Assembly (NCBI GenBank): GCA_963680875.1
Contig: OY804579.1
Span: 83,007,095 to 83,071,094 of the forward strand
Reading direction: 5' to 3'
DNA: 64,000 nt
Origin: Bathymodiolus brooksi
Lineage: Eukaryota > Mollusca > Bivalvia > Mytilida > Modiolidae
The position numbers were made by a program, and so were the translations under genes. This document shows, one piece after another, positions 10,491-21,672 of the stretch. Every line of letters starts with the position of its first letter. Position 1 is the stretch's first letter. The notes under the pieces were generated by a model, which searched no databases, had not been told where the DNA came from, and saw only the letters and a list, made by a program, of their open reading frames with translations.

Positions 10491-11088
10491 AATATGTGAT
10501 CTATAAAGTTATTAAACCCTTAATTAATTAATGATAGTGTAACAAACTGTCTTTTCATTTTGAATGTTTAAAAGAAAACGCCATAGTCTTAACAAGGTAT
10601 CGTGAACATTTAGATGGCAGTACATAAAAGACATTTGTTTTAACAGTTAAAAATAGTATACCGTATGGTAGAATTTGGTGATTGAAGTTGCATGTAGTAC
10701 CAAATAATGGGGATCGACATTTTTAGAACTCTTCAATGTGAGAAGACAAAAGGCATAATCCATTCTTAGATTATATGCAATTAAAGCTCTTCCAAAAGAG
10801 CCGTGACGTCACGAAGCCGGTATCATGTATCTGCATCAGTTGCAATTTTATCATTAAAAGTTATGTAAATCGTCGTACAGTCGTTTGCCATGAATGAGTT
10901 CGAAAAAAAGGCGACGTCGTTATTGTCCTTTCTACCAACATGCGGTAAAAATCGGTAGTAGCATAGATTAAACAACGAAAAAACGAATGACACACTCCGA
11001 TGTTGTTTCTCTGATTATAATCTCCCTGTAGTCGTCCAAAGTTTGATTATTTCCCTTAGATAAACAAAAAATTGTCTGCTGAGCAACA
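10491..11088. other. No gene recognised; presumed 5' flank of the Tc1 element
   Basis: AT-rich. Nothing recognised before the Tc1 transposase start; the Tc1 terminal repeat could not be located by eye. Confidence 0.4.
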
Positions 11089-11276
11089 ATGGCACCGCAC
11101 GGTAAGGAACTTACCACCGAGCAGAAAGAAATAATTCTATTTTTTTCAAATGAAGGTTTATCGAGCTATGAAATACAGAATATGACAGGCATCAAAAGTA
11201 AAACAATCCAGAAATTTTTGAAGCGGATGAGAGAAAAAGGAAACATTGAAAACTTGCCACGAAGTAAGGATAGACG
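11089..11276 (+). pseudogene. Tc1-like transposase, N-terminal part before the insertion
   Basis: Encodes the first helix-turn-helix of a Tc1 transposase: MAPHGKELTTEQKEIILF, SNEGLSSYEIQNMTGI, IQKFLKRMREKGNIENLPR. The frame stops abruptly at the 9-bp target sequence GGATAGACG of the 1.1-kb insertion. It resumes in the same frame after the second target copy at 12404-12412, so the gene was open when the insertion happened. Confidence 0.85.
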
Positions 11277-12403
11277 TAGTCCGAGATTCCTCTGTCGTTT
11301 AACGGCTTTTATAAAGTTGCTGTAGCCGTTCAACGTCAGAGGGTAATATATACGGATTACAGCGGATTTGCCTCTCCAGCTCTAGGGTCGGCACATTTCC
11401 ACGTTTCGTGGCTATCGGATTTTATTTTCTATCAGAAACCCTTATATAATTCGCTTCACCAATCATTTTTCTATTCATTCATAACCATCTTACCCTCAGA
11501 AAGTGGTGTTACACTCCATTACAGCACGATTTTGCCTTAGATCCTATTATTCCGCCATTTGACTTCCATTTTTCAAACATTTGTCACGTGACTATGAGAA
11601 AACTACGATTACCACAATGTATCATGGGAGATGATTTGCATATAAACAAACAAACAAATATTTTTATTGCCAATCATAGGTGTTCTGTTAAGGCAGAACA
11701 ATTAACATAAAATTTAATACAGTTGATTATATTGATTGGTAATGATTTTAACAGCAAATTTAGTGAATTACAGATAACCATAAGAAAAAAAAATGTTGTA
11801 GTACCTTGTCCAAAAAGGGGGAACGTAACGCATGCTCTTTCCGAAGCCCGTTGGTAACACTCTGCCATTGAATCTTTTCTTTCCAACACATTCTGTATTA
11901 TTTCCTTCTGCTCTGCTTTGATCTGTAGATGGACTGTTTGTCCTGCAGAATACGCTTAAATGTATCGTCTTCCATGTGATTTGAATGTTGTTTACGTATG
12001 CAAATAATGCTCCAAATAATTTGGCACGCTGCATTAATTAGCTCCCATCATGCAATGCGTTGCTGTCATCATTCAGTTAGTATCGCGAGATCACGTGTGT
12101 AGATTCGAAAATGGAAGTTAAATGGCGGAATAATAGGATCTAAGGCAAAATCGTGCTGTAATGGAGTGTAACACCACTTTCTGAGGGTAAGATGGTTATG
12201 AATGAATAGAAAAATGATTGGTGAAGCGATTTATATAAGGGTTTCTGTTAGAAAATAAAATCCGATAGCCACGAAACGTGGAAATGTGCCGACCCTAAAG
12301 CTGGAGAGGCAAATCCGCTGTAATCCGTATATATTACCCTCTGACGTTGAACGGCTACAGCAACTTTATAAAAACCGTTAAACGACAGAGGAATCTCGGA
12401 CTA
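11277..12403. mobile_element. MULE-like element with long TIRs carrying a helicase exon, copy 1
   Basis: Bounded by an exact 9-bp duplication, GGATAGACG. The ends are TAGTCCGAGATTCCTCTGTC and its complement, and the inverted arms run about 330 bp. No transposase is visible, so it is non-autonomous. The middle holds a captured 138-bp helicase exon. A sister copy of almost the same length lies at 60738-61859 with its own exact 9-bp duplication. TSD length and long TIRs fit Mutator-like elements; the superfamily is inferred. Confidence 0.85.
11805..11942 (-). pseudogene. Captured RecQ/DEAD-type helicase exon fragment, copy 1
   Basis: On the minus strand an acceptor-like CTGCAG and a donor-like AAG|GTACTA bound 138 bp. 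One frame reads IIQNVLERKDSMA, and a second, after a frameshift, reads VLPTGFGKSMRYVPPFW. LPTGFGKS is a helicase motif I (Walker A), and the preceding Q..VL.RKD pattern is as in RecQ-like proteins. It is broken by the frameshift. The same exon, same length, is in the sister element. Confidence 0.65.
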
Positions 12404-12412
12404 GGATAGACG

Positions 12413-12659
12413 AAAAACGACTCCTCGGGATGACAGGATTCTTTTTCGTAGCGTGAAAACAAACAGACGACAAACTCTGAAAGATGTAACAGCAAGATTT
12501 AATCAAAGAACTAGCTGTAATGTTTCATCTAGAACAGTTTGCAGAACACTGTTTCGGGAAGGGTACAAACATAGAGTAGTGTCCAAGAAAATCACAATTT
12601 CTCAAGTCAACCGCCAGAGGCGGGTTGGATTTTGTCGCCGGAAATTGCAAAACCCCTAG
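12413..12659 (+). pseudogene. Tc1-like transposase, continuation after the insertion
   Basis: Continues the Tc1 frame: KTTPRDDRILFRSVKTNRRQ, LKDVTARFNQRTSCNVSSRT, ISQVNRQRRVGFCRRK, i.e. the GRPR-like linker and second helix-turn-helix. It ends at a stop just where the catalytic domain should begin. The following sequence is unrelated, so the DDE part has been deleted. Confidence 0.85.
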
Positions 12660-13159
12660 ATCTGTTATTTTCCCACATTTCCAAATCGAGTGAGTGAGTG
12701 GTTGTTGTTGAACGCCAAACGAACATTTTTTAGTTATATCATGTTCAGAAGAAATTACATGATGATGATGTCCACATTTTAATAGAGAATACATGTCAAA
12801 ACGTGTTAAGCATATGCATGAATTACCTTAATTCAATGTTTCCTCCCTAATTAATTTTGGTAGTTACCATATAGCTAAAAAAAATTGCATTAGTCAAATA
12901 AATGACTAAAGTCGTTTTGTGTTATTATGAACTTATTACATGCACCAGATATTCATGGTTTCTCCTCGTAACAAGTGTGTGCTAAATTATGTTGTTAAAA
13001 ATGGTCCACTTTGGTCTGAGTCATATTATTCATGAGACATTTTACCGTTATCTTTTCGAAGCAGTTCTTTCTTGAATTTAAGTAGGGATCTATGGTGACC
13101 GATAATTTTGATCATCTAATAAAAGTAGTAAAAGTTTATGAGTTAAAGAAGAGTTTGAA
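12660..13159. other. No gene recognised
   Basis: A GAGTGAGTGAGTG SINE-tail remnant at about 12690 and otherwise AT-rich sequence. No coding signal. Confidence 0.4.
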
Positions 13160-13320
13160 GATACCAAAGGGTAATCACAATCCGTAAATCGAAGGACAGA
13201 CAACACAATTGCCATAAGAAAAAAAGACAAAAGACAAACAACAATCTACAACACATTACACATAAAACTAAAGATCGAACACGAACCCCACTAAAAACTG
13301 GGGGTAAAACAATGCAATAC
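13160..13320 (-). repeat. R1 fragment, minus orientation
   Basis: GAAGATACCAAAGGGTAATC and GAAGGACAGACAACACAATT mirror the R1 copy at 13690. One internal unit only. Confidence 0.7.
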
Positions 13321-13515
13321 CAAATACAAGGAATTAATGTTGTCTTTATTATGGTAGTGTCTCTGTTGTAAATCGTTTTAGTTTATGTGAAGTGTTGTTT
13401 GTTTTGATGTTCTTCACTCTGTGTGTGTCTTGTACCCAATTGTTGCCTGTGTCTTGGGAGTGTCCATTCTTTATTGCCTCCTTCAGTTTTCTTTTAGTTT
13501 ATTGAAGTAATAATA
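13321..13515 (+). repeat. R3 dispersed repeat fragment
   Basis: GTGTCTTGTACCCAATTGTT and GGGAGTGTCCATTCTTTATT match the R3 copies at 15530, 37780 and 39340. Its end provides the polyadenylation signal of the APIP-like gene on the other strand. Confidence 0.6.
13498..13503 (-). promoter_or_regulatory. Polyadenylation signal AATAAA of the APIP-like gene
   Basis: The minus strand reads TTCAATAAACT about 55 nt after the APIP-like stop codon. It appears to lie within the R3 repeat, so the gene may use a transposon-supplied poly(A) site. Confidence 0.5.
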
Positions 13516-13557
13516 GAATCTATTAAATTCAAAATCATTTAACACATTAAATAAGTG

Positions 13558-13666
13558 TTATGGTTCGTGAGCCTCTTTATTGTGATCTGACGGTGGTAAT
13601 GTTGGATCCAGTCCATGTTGTTTCATTTGCATTGCTAGACTAAAAATATAATCGAAACTTTCTATC
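13558..13666 (-). CDS. apip: APIP-like methylthioribulose-1-phosphate dehydratase, last exon
   Basis: Terminal exon, acceptor TTTCAG, entered in phase 2. It encodes IESFDYIFSLAMQMKQHGLD followed by a polar tail ending in HEP and TAA. This matches the family's C-terminal helix (C/I-E-x-Y/F-D-Y-L/I-F, then M.MK..GLDP). The usual Cys before Glu is replaced by the M/I of the splice junction. It follows the exon at 16576, whose last two bases complete its first codon. Confidence 0.9.
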
Positions 13667-13689
13667 CTGAAATGACAAAATATTAGTAT

Positions 13690-14850
13690 ATACATTATTA
13701 CAAATGATCACGGATATGTTCCACTTGTTGTAAACACTTCCCAATCCTTTCCTCATTCACGACTTATTACCGGGTTTGTAACTAGATTAACACGACGGGT
13801 GCCACTAGTGGAGCAGGAACTGCTTACCCTTCCGGAGCACATGAGTTCACCCCTGGTTTTTAGTGGAGTTCGGGTTACTCGATCTTTAGTTTTATACCAT
13901 GTTTTATAGATCGTTGCTCGTCCTTTTGTACTTTTTCGTTTGGCCATTGTGTTGTCTGTTCTTCTTCTTTTGGCCATTGTGTTGTCTGTTCTTCTTCTTT
14001 TGGCCATTGTGTTGTCTGTTCTTCTTCTTTTGGCCATTGTGTTGTCTGTTCTTCTTCTTTTGGCCATTGTGTTGTCTGTTCTTCTTCTTTTGGCCATTGT
14101 GTTGTCTGTTCTTCTTCTTTTGGCCATTGTGTTGTCTGTTCTTCTTCTTTTGGCCATTGTGTTGTCTGTTCTTCTTCTTTTGGCCATTGTGTTGTCTGTT
14201 CTTCTTCTTTTGGCCAGTGTGTTGTCTGTTCTTCTTCCTTTGGCCAGTGTGTTGTCTGTTCTTCTTCTTTTGGCCAGTGTGTTGTCTGTTCTTCTTCTTT
14301 TGGCCATTGTGTTGTCTGTTCTTCTTCTTTTGGCCATTGTGTTGTCTGTTCTTCTTCTTTTGGCCATTGTGTTGTCTGTTCTTCTTCTTTTGGCCATTGT
14401 GTTGTCTGTTCTTCTTCTTTTGGCCAGTGTGTTGTCTGTTCTTCTTCTTTTGGCCAGTGTGTTGTCTGTTCTTCTTCTTTTGGCCATTGTGTTGTCTGTT
14501 CTTCTTCTTTTGGCCATTGTGTTGTCTGTTCTTCTTCTTTTGGCCAGTGTGTTGTCTGTTCTTCTTCTTTTGGCCAGTGTGTTGTCTGTTCTTCTTCTTT
14601 TGGCCATTGTGTTGTCTGTTCTTCTTCTTTTGGCCATTGTGTTGTCTGTTCTTCTTCTTTTGGCCATTGTGTTGTCTGTTCTTCTTCTTTTGGCCATTGT
14701 GTTGTCTGTTCTTCTTTTGGCCAGTGTGTTGTCTGTTCTTCTTCTTTTGGCCATTGTGTTGTCTGTTCTTCTTCTTTTGGCCATTGTGTTGTCTGTTCTT
14801 CTTCGATATACGAATTCGGATTACCCCTTTGATATCTTCAAACTCTTCTT
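13690..14850 (+). repeat. R1 dispersed repeat containing a 29-copy 30-bp minisatellite
   Basis: R1 flanks are the same as at 5885. Between 13941 and about 14805 the single 30-bp unit (TGGCCATTGTGTTGTCTGTT plus CTTCTTCTTT) is repeated 29 times almost without change; one unit is 27 bp. A T/G variant (GCCATTGT or GCCAGTGT) comes in blocks: 9T 3G 4T 2G 2T 2G 4T 1G 2T, which indicates recent multi-unit duplication. Long open frames on both strands arise only because 30 is divisible by three. Confidence 0.95.
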
Positions 14851-14861
14851 AAGAGAAATTT

Positions 14862-14867
14862 TAAAAA

Positions 14868-14903
<36 letters not shown>
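14862..14903. repeat. ATT microsatellite
   Basis: About a dozen ATT units at the end of the R1 copy. Confidence 0.9.
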
Positions 14904-14904
<1 letters not shown>

Positions 14905-14905
<1 letters not shown>

Positions 14906-15055
14906 ATTGGTGTTTAATATCATTTTAGTTATTTCAGTTATTGGCCCATAGTTTTATCGGTGGAGGAAACTTCAGTACCCAGAGAAAATCATCAACCTGT
15001 CACTAGTCACTCACATTTTTTCACATTGGTTCCGAGTGCCCATTTATATAACTAA
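14905..15055 (-). mobile_element. SINE-A fragment
   Basis: TTTTATCGGTGGAGGAAAC and CAGAGAAAATCATCAACCTG match the SINE-A core. Head lost. Confidence 0.65.
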
Positions 15056-15084
15056 AATAAAGATTGATGATTATGTCAACAGAT

Positions 15085-15240
15085 ATACATGTCGCTCTCA
15101 TTGGACACATCTTGACTACGAGACAATCCATTTTCATTCTTACTCAAAAATACTGTGTGCTATACCCATCCGTGAATCGAACCCACGATCTGCCGCAATC
15201 GGAGCAAGATAACTATGACACTACCGAGGCAGTTATTTAC
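15085..15240 (-). mobile_element. SINE-D fragment
   Basis: CATTGGACACATCTTGACTA and GAATCGAACCCACGATCTGC correspond to the SINE-D tail and B box, with many changes. Confidence 0.55.
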
Positions 15241-15529
15241 ATATTATATTATACATATAGTCTTGGTCTGTTGGTATGATTTACTGTGTGCATTCCTTAG
15301 TTGGTGTGGTATGGTAACTTTAACCATGTGCAAAAATTCTTATGAATGCTATCACATCTATGACAGAATATAATAGATGTACACCTTTATTGGTAAGAAG
15401 TACCGAATATTTGACCAACTCACGCTTATTTTAGGATATGAGAAATGCTCTTATTTCAACACTTTATTGTGACTGTCAGATAAAAACAAAACAGCATGTC
15501 TTAGCGTTTAGTGTTTAGATTGGTTTCAA

Positions 15530-16450
15530 ATGGGCTTTCTTTCAAGTTCATGTGAAGCATATGTCCATCAAGATTCTTGTATTGTGATATCCGCTACGAT
15601 TTCCGCATAAAAACGATGTTCGATTTGTTTTTATCTCAGTTGTTTTTAGGAGGACTTATGTCTCATTGACGTTATTCGTGTTTGTTTGTATATAGTGGTG
15701 TTCAACACATATGGACTATATGAGTAACATGGCAGGTGTCCTATAAGAGGCAGAAACTGCTTGCCCTTCGATGGCGCCTAGGTTCATCCCCGGTCCTGGC
15801 TGGGGTCCGTTGCCCTTCGATGGTGCCTAGGTTCATCCCCGGTCTTTGCTGGGGTCTGTTGCCCTTCGATGGTGCCTAGGTTCATCCCCGGTCTTTGTTG
15901 GGGTCCGTTGCCCTTCGATGGTGCCTAGGTCCATCCCCGATCTTTGCTGGGGTCCGTTGCCCTTCGATGGCGCCTAGGTTCATCCCCGGTCTTTGCTGGG
16001 GTCCGTTGCCCTTCGATGGCGCCTAGGTTCATCCCCGGTCTTTGCTGGGGTCCGTTGCCCTTCGATGATGCCTAGGTCCATCCCCGGTCTTTGCTGGGGT
16101 CCGTTGCCCTTCGATGGCGCCTAGGTCCATCCTCGGTCTTTGCTGGGGTTCGTTGCCCTTCGATGGCGCCTAGGTTCATTCCCGGTCTTTGCTGGGGTCC
16201 GTTGCCCTTCGATGGCGCCTAGGTTCATCCCCGGTCTTTGCTGGGGTCTGTTGCCCTTCGATGGCGCCTAGGTTCATCCCTGGTCTTTGCTGGGGTCCGT
16301 ATTGCTCTCATCTTTTTAGTTTTCAGTGTTGTGTTTTTTAATTTGTTTGTCTTCGTCCTGTGTCTTGTGTACCCTACCCAATGTTGTCAGTTTTTCTGTA
16401 TAGTCCTTTCTTGAATGACCCTTTGGTTTTCTCTAACGTTTATTCTATGG
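15530..16450 (+). repeat. R3 dispersed repeat containing an 11-copy 49-bp minisatellite
   Basis: R3 flanks (CCGCATAAAAACGATGTTCG upstream, CTTCGTCCTGTGTCTTGTGT downstream) enclose 11 copies of a 49-bp unit starting GCCCTTCGATGGCGCCTAGG, from 15763 to about 16300. Units differ at single C/T positions. There are no spacers, so it is not a CRISPR array. It lies in the last APIP-like intron. Confidence 0.9.
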
Positions 16451-16575
16451 ATGTATTTTCTAGTCGAATGAAGAATATCGGATGAAAATGTCGAATACAA
16501 AATTGTTATTACCGTTATATAATAGTTATGATAACACATGTACTACAAAATTACATATCCATTGAGCTTACTTAC

Positions 16576-16682
16576 ATCAGTTTAGTTTTTTCCCATGTTG
16601 GGCCTACAACATACATCCCATGTCTCCGGATTATCACTGCTGACGTTTCGGGATAGTCTTGTAAAGCCTTTGCTACGTAAGG
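16576..16682 (-). CDS. apip: APIP-like dehydratase, exon with the third zinc His
   Basis: 107-bp exon between TTTCCAG and GTAAGT. It encodes [20 protein letters not shown] and [13 protein letters not shown] carries the third zinc-ligand His of the class II aldolase fold (His195 of human APIP, as I recall). The family's VWG motif reads VVG here and WG-D/E-TWEK reads GPTWEK, a divergence within an otherwise well-kept segment. Phase 0 in, phase 2 out. Confidence 0.9.
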
Positions 16683-17104
16683 CTGGAAATAAGCAAGTAT
16701 ATTTTGAAAGATATATACATTCCATTTTGTTTTTCATTTTAATACAGGTTTAAATAAAGGATGGGAAAATGTGTTGAGCTTCTATATAATATAAAGATAA
16801 TCCCTTATTTTATTCTAATTAGCAAGTATAAACTGGTACTGTGCAATATGCATTATTAATCAAGCAGTATTAAAGTATGTGGAAACTATGTGTAATATAC
16901 CGTTTTTTCGGGAGCAATCAGCTGATCTTACTCACTGATTTTGTGGGAGTTCTTGAGTATTGTGTAGAAATAGATAACATATTATTAGCCCAATAACGAG
17001 ACATGTCACACCGATGTGATTCGAGATACAATTATTACACACAAAAGTATTAAAATATAGCATGACTATGAGTAACACGTGGTGTCTTTTTGAAACATGA
17101 AAAA
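16683..17104. other. APIP-like intron, nothing else recognised
   Basis: AT-rich. The 63-codon open frame on the minus strand (16932-17123) has no family resemblance. Confidence 0.4.
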
Positions 17105-17250
17105 GCTTACACTTCGGGAGCATCTGGGATTACTCCCGGTTTTTTTTTAGTTTTCTGTGTTGTGTTTTATTTGCCTCCGTTCTGTGTCTGGTGTCCAAAA
17201 TTTCCAGTGTCTCTGGATTGTCCATTTTTGTATTGATCCTTTCTCTAACA
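17105..17250 (+). repeat. R3 fragment
   Basis: CTCCGTTCTGTGTCTGGTGT and TCTCTGGATTGTCCATTTTT match R3. Confidence 0.6.
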
Positions 17251-17423
17251 TTTATTTATGACTTCACACATGGTTATTTTTGCTAATCACAGACATCTGA
17301 CATCGTTTTATCAATGACTATTCCTGGCAACTTTTACTAGACAAACTAGAACTGTGAGTGACCTCACTGAGTGATACCCCCCGCTTGCAATACTATGATG
17401 TTCAAACTTTGGAATACAGGTAC

Positions 17424-17693
17424 AGGGTGACCCAAAAAAAACCGAACCCATTAAAAATGTTAATTAATCCTACATAGGTCCATCAAATTTCTTCTAATTT
17501 GGTAGACTTAAACTTCAGCCTATGGATGATCTTTCCACAAAGTTTTCGCAATCTGAGTCAGTTTGCATATAATTTTTATATTCTTTACAAAATGTGCTCC
17601 AAATGGCATCCTTGTCGTTGAAGGCACACTTGCATACGTCGCGCAAAATTGTCAATGACTCGCACCCATTCCTCCTATGGGATTTCCCTGATT
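17424..17693 (-). mobile_element. DD41D-type Tc1/mariner fragment, 3' end
   Basis: Begins at the terminal repeat ACAGGGTGACCCAAAAAAAA and runs inward through the end of the transposase gene. It matches the element at 31140-31679 in inverted orientation. Cut off at 17693 by a poly-T stretch, the A-tail of a minus-strand retroposon. Confidence 0.75.
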
Positions 17694-18335
17694 TTTTTTT
17701 TTTTTTTTTTAATCAGATTTTATTGCACTAATTGCTGTTAACAATTTACTAGATATATAGCTTTTACCTAGTATCCCTAGTTGTTAATCATTAAATAGCA
17801 AGGGATTTGCTATTTAGTGAAGCTTAGTTCAAAATAAATGTTGTTAGTACACTTATACAGTTAATATCCAGTATATATTGTAATTCTGACATGTAATAAA
17901 CATATAATAGCTGTCTATGGTGATTTCACATGCTTTTTGTTGACAATATCCGGATATTTGACACTTTCAAACCGATCACGGTCGAAAGGTTAATTGTTCA
18001 TGCTCTTGGATTACATGCACGATTGCGGTGTTGCTTTTTCCTATTTTGATTGTAGTTCGCTTTATTTTCTAATTGTTAGAATATGATATCTATGAGTGAA
18101 AGGATTACTTCTGTCCGCTGTAAAATGTTTTATTTGTGACATGTAAGTATTGAGTTTTTTTTTCTCTCCACATGTGAAATCACGTGACATTACAAGAATT
18201 CTGAAGTCATGTGATATATCAGCTGTTTAGGTATACATGTGCTTTCCTTATGAAATTTCCTGTTTTGACTTGTCTAAAAATATTTGTATCGAACACATTA
18301 TTTACCTCATCTTTAAAAAATTTAAATATATCAAC
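17694..18335 (-). mobile_element. Unidentified retroposon 3' end with A-tail
   Basis: A poly-T run of about 19 bases (minus-strand A-tail) abuts the truncated mariner fragment, which suggests a retroposon inserted there. The body carries no recognisable coding sequence and ends at the A-tail of the next LINE. Confidence 0.4.
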
Positions 18336-21300
18336 TTTTTTTTTTTTTTTATTTGAAATATAATAAGCTTTATATATGGAAAAAAAATATTAAGGTTATA
18401 AGCAGGTTAAGATCAAAATATGCCTGGTCATATATTTTGTAGCCAAAAACCAGAGATTCCAGGTTAAAAACATGATCTCCTATATAAAGATTTGTTGTCA
18501 TTTTTTTCACCTCTTGCCAATATTTTTTGTTATATTTACAATCAAGGTAAAGATGTTTGTAATTTTCTTTTTCTTTACATACCAGACAGTCACTATTATT
18601 TACTATTCTCCATTGTTTTAACAATTCTTTGCATGGTAATATGAAGTGAATAAGTTTCCATTTAAAGATTTTTAATTTATTTAACTCTAAATAATTAAAA
18701 GTGAAAAATAAAGTTTGTGTTATACATGTTAAAGTATGCATTCTGTCCTTCTTTAAACATTTTTCCCATTTAGTATAAGCTATGGGTTGTTCTTTTACTT
18801 GAGATTCTAATAATATTTTATACACCTCTTTGTTTTTTATTTGTAGATTTTGGATCTGATTTTTTTCAATTTTGACATACTTTTTTGGAATTACTTGAGT
18901 TTTTATTGAATCTTGTGTTATCAGAGTTTCTTTCCACAGTTTTGGGATTGCCTTTTTCAAAATATTCAGTTCAGATATCCAGTTTTGTTTGTTTCTTAAT
19001 TTGGCTATAATTTTATATTCTGAAATATGACCATATTCATCTAAAATATCATTAATAAAAATGATTCCACTTTTCATCCAATTAACTTTTACTAAACATT
19101 TGCCTTTATATTTTATATACTTATTTCCCCATATTATTTGTTTTCTTATTTCTCTAAAATTGTGTGGACTTTTATTTTCCCTCCCTCTACAGGTAATCCA
19201 TGCTTTCAATAATTCTTTATAAAATGCTGGAATATTTTTTGTTAATTCATTTTCCAAAGATTTAAAGCTATCTAAATTCATATTAAATATGAGAAAGTTT
19301 TCTCCTATATTCTCAAAATACTTTTGTGGTATAATTTTCCAGTTTTCATTACTATTTCCCAATAATCTTAATATCCATTTTATTTGTAAGGCTTTTATAT
19401 AAGTATCTATGTTGGTCATTTTTAACCCTCCTTCTAAATAGTCATTAGATAAAACTGATCGCTTAACTGGATCTTTCTTTCCTTTCCATAAGAATTCGTA
19501 TACAATATTTTTAAAGGTTTGGATATATTCTTTTGGTATTATTGTGCAGGAACCTATAAATGTTATGTTGGGCAGTATTAGTGATTTGAACACTGTTATC
19601 CTTCCTATTAATGAGATGTTTCTCTGGTTCCAGTTTTTTATTATGGCTTTACATTTATTAATTTGCTTTTCATAATTTAATTGATCACATTGAGTCTTAT
19701 TGTATCCAAAATATACTCCTAAGCTTTTAATGGGTTCCTTTGTCCAAGTAATGTTTTCGTATTTGTCTTTAGTATGTTTTAATCTTCCTAGCCAAATTCC
19801 TTCGGTTTTATTTTTGTTTAATTTAAGGCCTGAAAGGTTGCCAAATTCTTCAATTATATTCATAGCTATGGTTATTTCGTGTTTTGTCTTTAGAAATAAT
19901 GTAGTGTCTGTCGTCAGCCAGTTGACAAATTTTTAAGTTGCCTGTTATACTATTTAGTTTGATTTCTATTCCCCTTATATGTTTAGTTTCTCTTAGTTTA
20001 ATGGCCATGATTTCTACTGCTAGAACGAAGATTAAAGCTGAAGCCATACACCCCTGTCTTATCCCTCGAATAACCTTAAAAGGGGCAGAAACCCACCCAT
20101 TATTTAGAATACATCCCTTTATATCTGTATACATTGTTCGAATCCATCTTATGAATTAACTTTTAAAGCCAAATTTTTCAAGACATTCAGTCATAAACGA
20201 CCATTCTAAAGATTCGAATGCTTTTGTAAAATCTAGAAATAATATGGCTCCTTCTATGTTAAACTTTTCTGAATGATCTATTACATCTTGAATTTGTCGT
20301 ATATTGAAACCTATGTATCTATTTTTAACATATCCTTTTTGATCCGAGTGAATTATGGATGGTAACACTTCTTTAAGTCTTTGGGCTATTGTATATGCTA
20401 GTATTTTAGTATCTGTATTCAGAAGAGTGATTGGACGATAATTATCCAGAGATAATGGATCATTTTTTTTGAAAATTAAAGATATGGCTCCAATTTTTTG
20501 TGAGTTTGATAAATGTCCCCTCTCATAATTAAAATTAAGTACTTTTGTAACAAGTTTTTTTAAGCTATTCCCAAATTTTCTATAGAATTTGATGCTTAAA
20601 CCATCGAGTCCTGGAGCTTTATTTAGTTTCATTTTAAAAATAGCATTTGTACATTCTTCTATAGTTATTTCTCCCTCACATTTCTCGCTTTCATTGTTAC
20701 TTAGTTTATTATGAACTTTTGTATTTTCAATATATTTTTTCAGTTTGTCATTATCTGGATTTGTTGATTTATATAATTTTTTATTATAGTCAACTTCTAT
20801 TTCCATTATCTCATTTTGATCAGTAGTAGATTTACCATTTTTGTCATATAATTCATTTATAGCCTTTTTTGTTTGTCTTGTTTTTTCGAACCCCAAGAAA
20901 AAAGCTGTATTTTTTTCTCCTTCTTCGATCCATTTTACTCTAGATCTGATTTGTCTCCCTTTTGTTTTTTCCGTGTACAGTTTATCTAGTCTTTTAATTG
21001 TTATTTCTAGTTTTTGTTTTAATGATGTATCTTCTTTATATGTACTAGTATTACTTAGTTCTTCAAGGTATTTTAATTCATTTTCCAGTTTTTTAATTTC
21101 ATTTTTTGTACTATTTGCCAATTTTTTACAATGATCAATTGTTTTATCCCTCACTTCTAGTTTGAAGTTATCCCACAGAATATCTAATTTGGTTTGTTCT
21201 TTAAATTTATGTTGATATTTAGTGATTAATTTTTCAATGGATTTACAGTATTCTTGGTTTTCTAAAATACTTGTGTTTAGTTTCCAATATCCATTTCCCT

Positions 21301-21672
21301 TATTACCTTTGAAAAGCTTTAGTTTTAAAGATATACTATTATGGTCAGTAAATTTCAACACAATAGGTCTTATGTCACTTGAATAAGAATTCATTAAGAT
21401 TTCTGTCGAGACAAGAAAGTAATCAATTCTTGTTGCTTCAGATTTATCTTTCCTGTTCCAGGTAAATTGTTTTAGTTTTGTTTTTTTGTCTCCATATATC
21501 AATAAGTTTGTGTGATTTTATCATTGATTTCAAGTTATGGACTGGTTTATCAAATTTCTTTGATTGATATATTTTTTTTGTTTCTATTTTTGATAAAATA
21601 TCATTATAATCTCCTGCTAGTATTATCTGACCTATACTATACTCATTGATAAATCTATCTACTTGTTTGAAC
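18336..21672 (-). pseudogene. L1-like LINE ORF2: endonuclease end, reverse transcriptase and C-terminus
   Basis: A minus-strand LINE with its A-tail at about 18337-18350, 20 nt after the ORF2 stop. It carries the endonuclease end (AGDYNDILSKI, EATRIDYFLVS), RT blocks (KAPGLDGLSIKFY, NYRPITLLNTD, IRGIRQGCMASALIF, QLADD) and a C-terminal CLVCKEKENYKHLYLDCKYN Cys/His segment. Two breaks are visible: an in-frame TAA at 20156-20158, between the palm blocks, and a single-base shift just after the catalytic ADD near 19885. After it the frame continues as IIEEFGNLSGLKLNKNKTE. A tandem-repeat element splits the endonuclease at 21673. This LINE is dead. Confidence 0.85.

Noticed and set aside
13753..14917. 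Open frames of more than 300 codons (AKRRRTDNT repeats on minus, PLCCLFFFFW and SVLLLLAIVL repeats on plus)
   Set aside because: They are translations of the 30-bp minisatellite in three frames; unit length divisible by three keeps them open.
15763..16300. CRISPR-like regular repeat
   Set aside because: The 49-bp units are contiguous without spacers, in a eukaryotic context.
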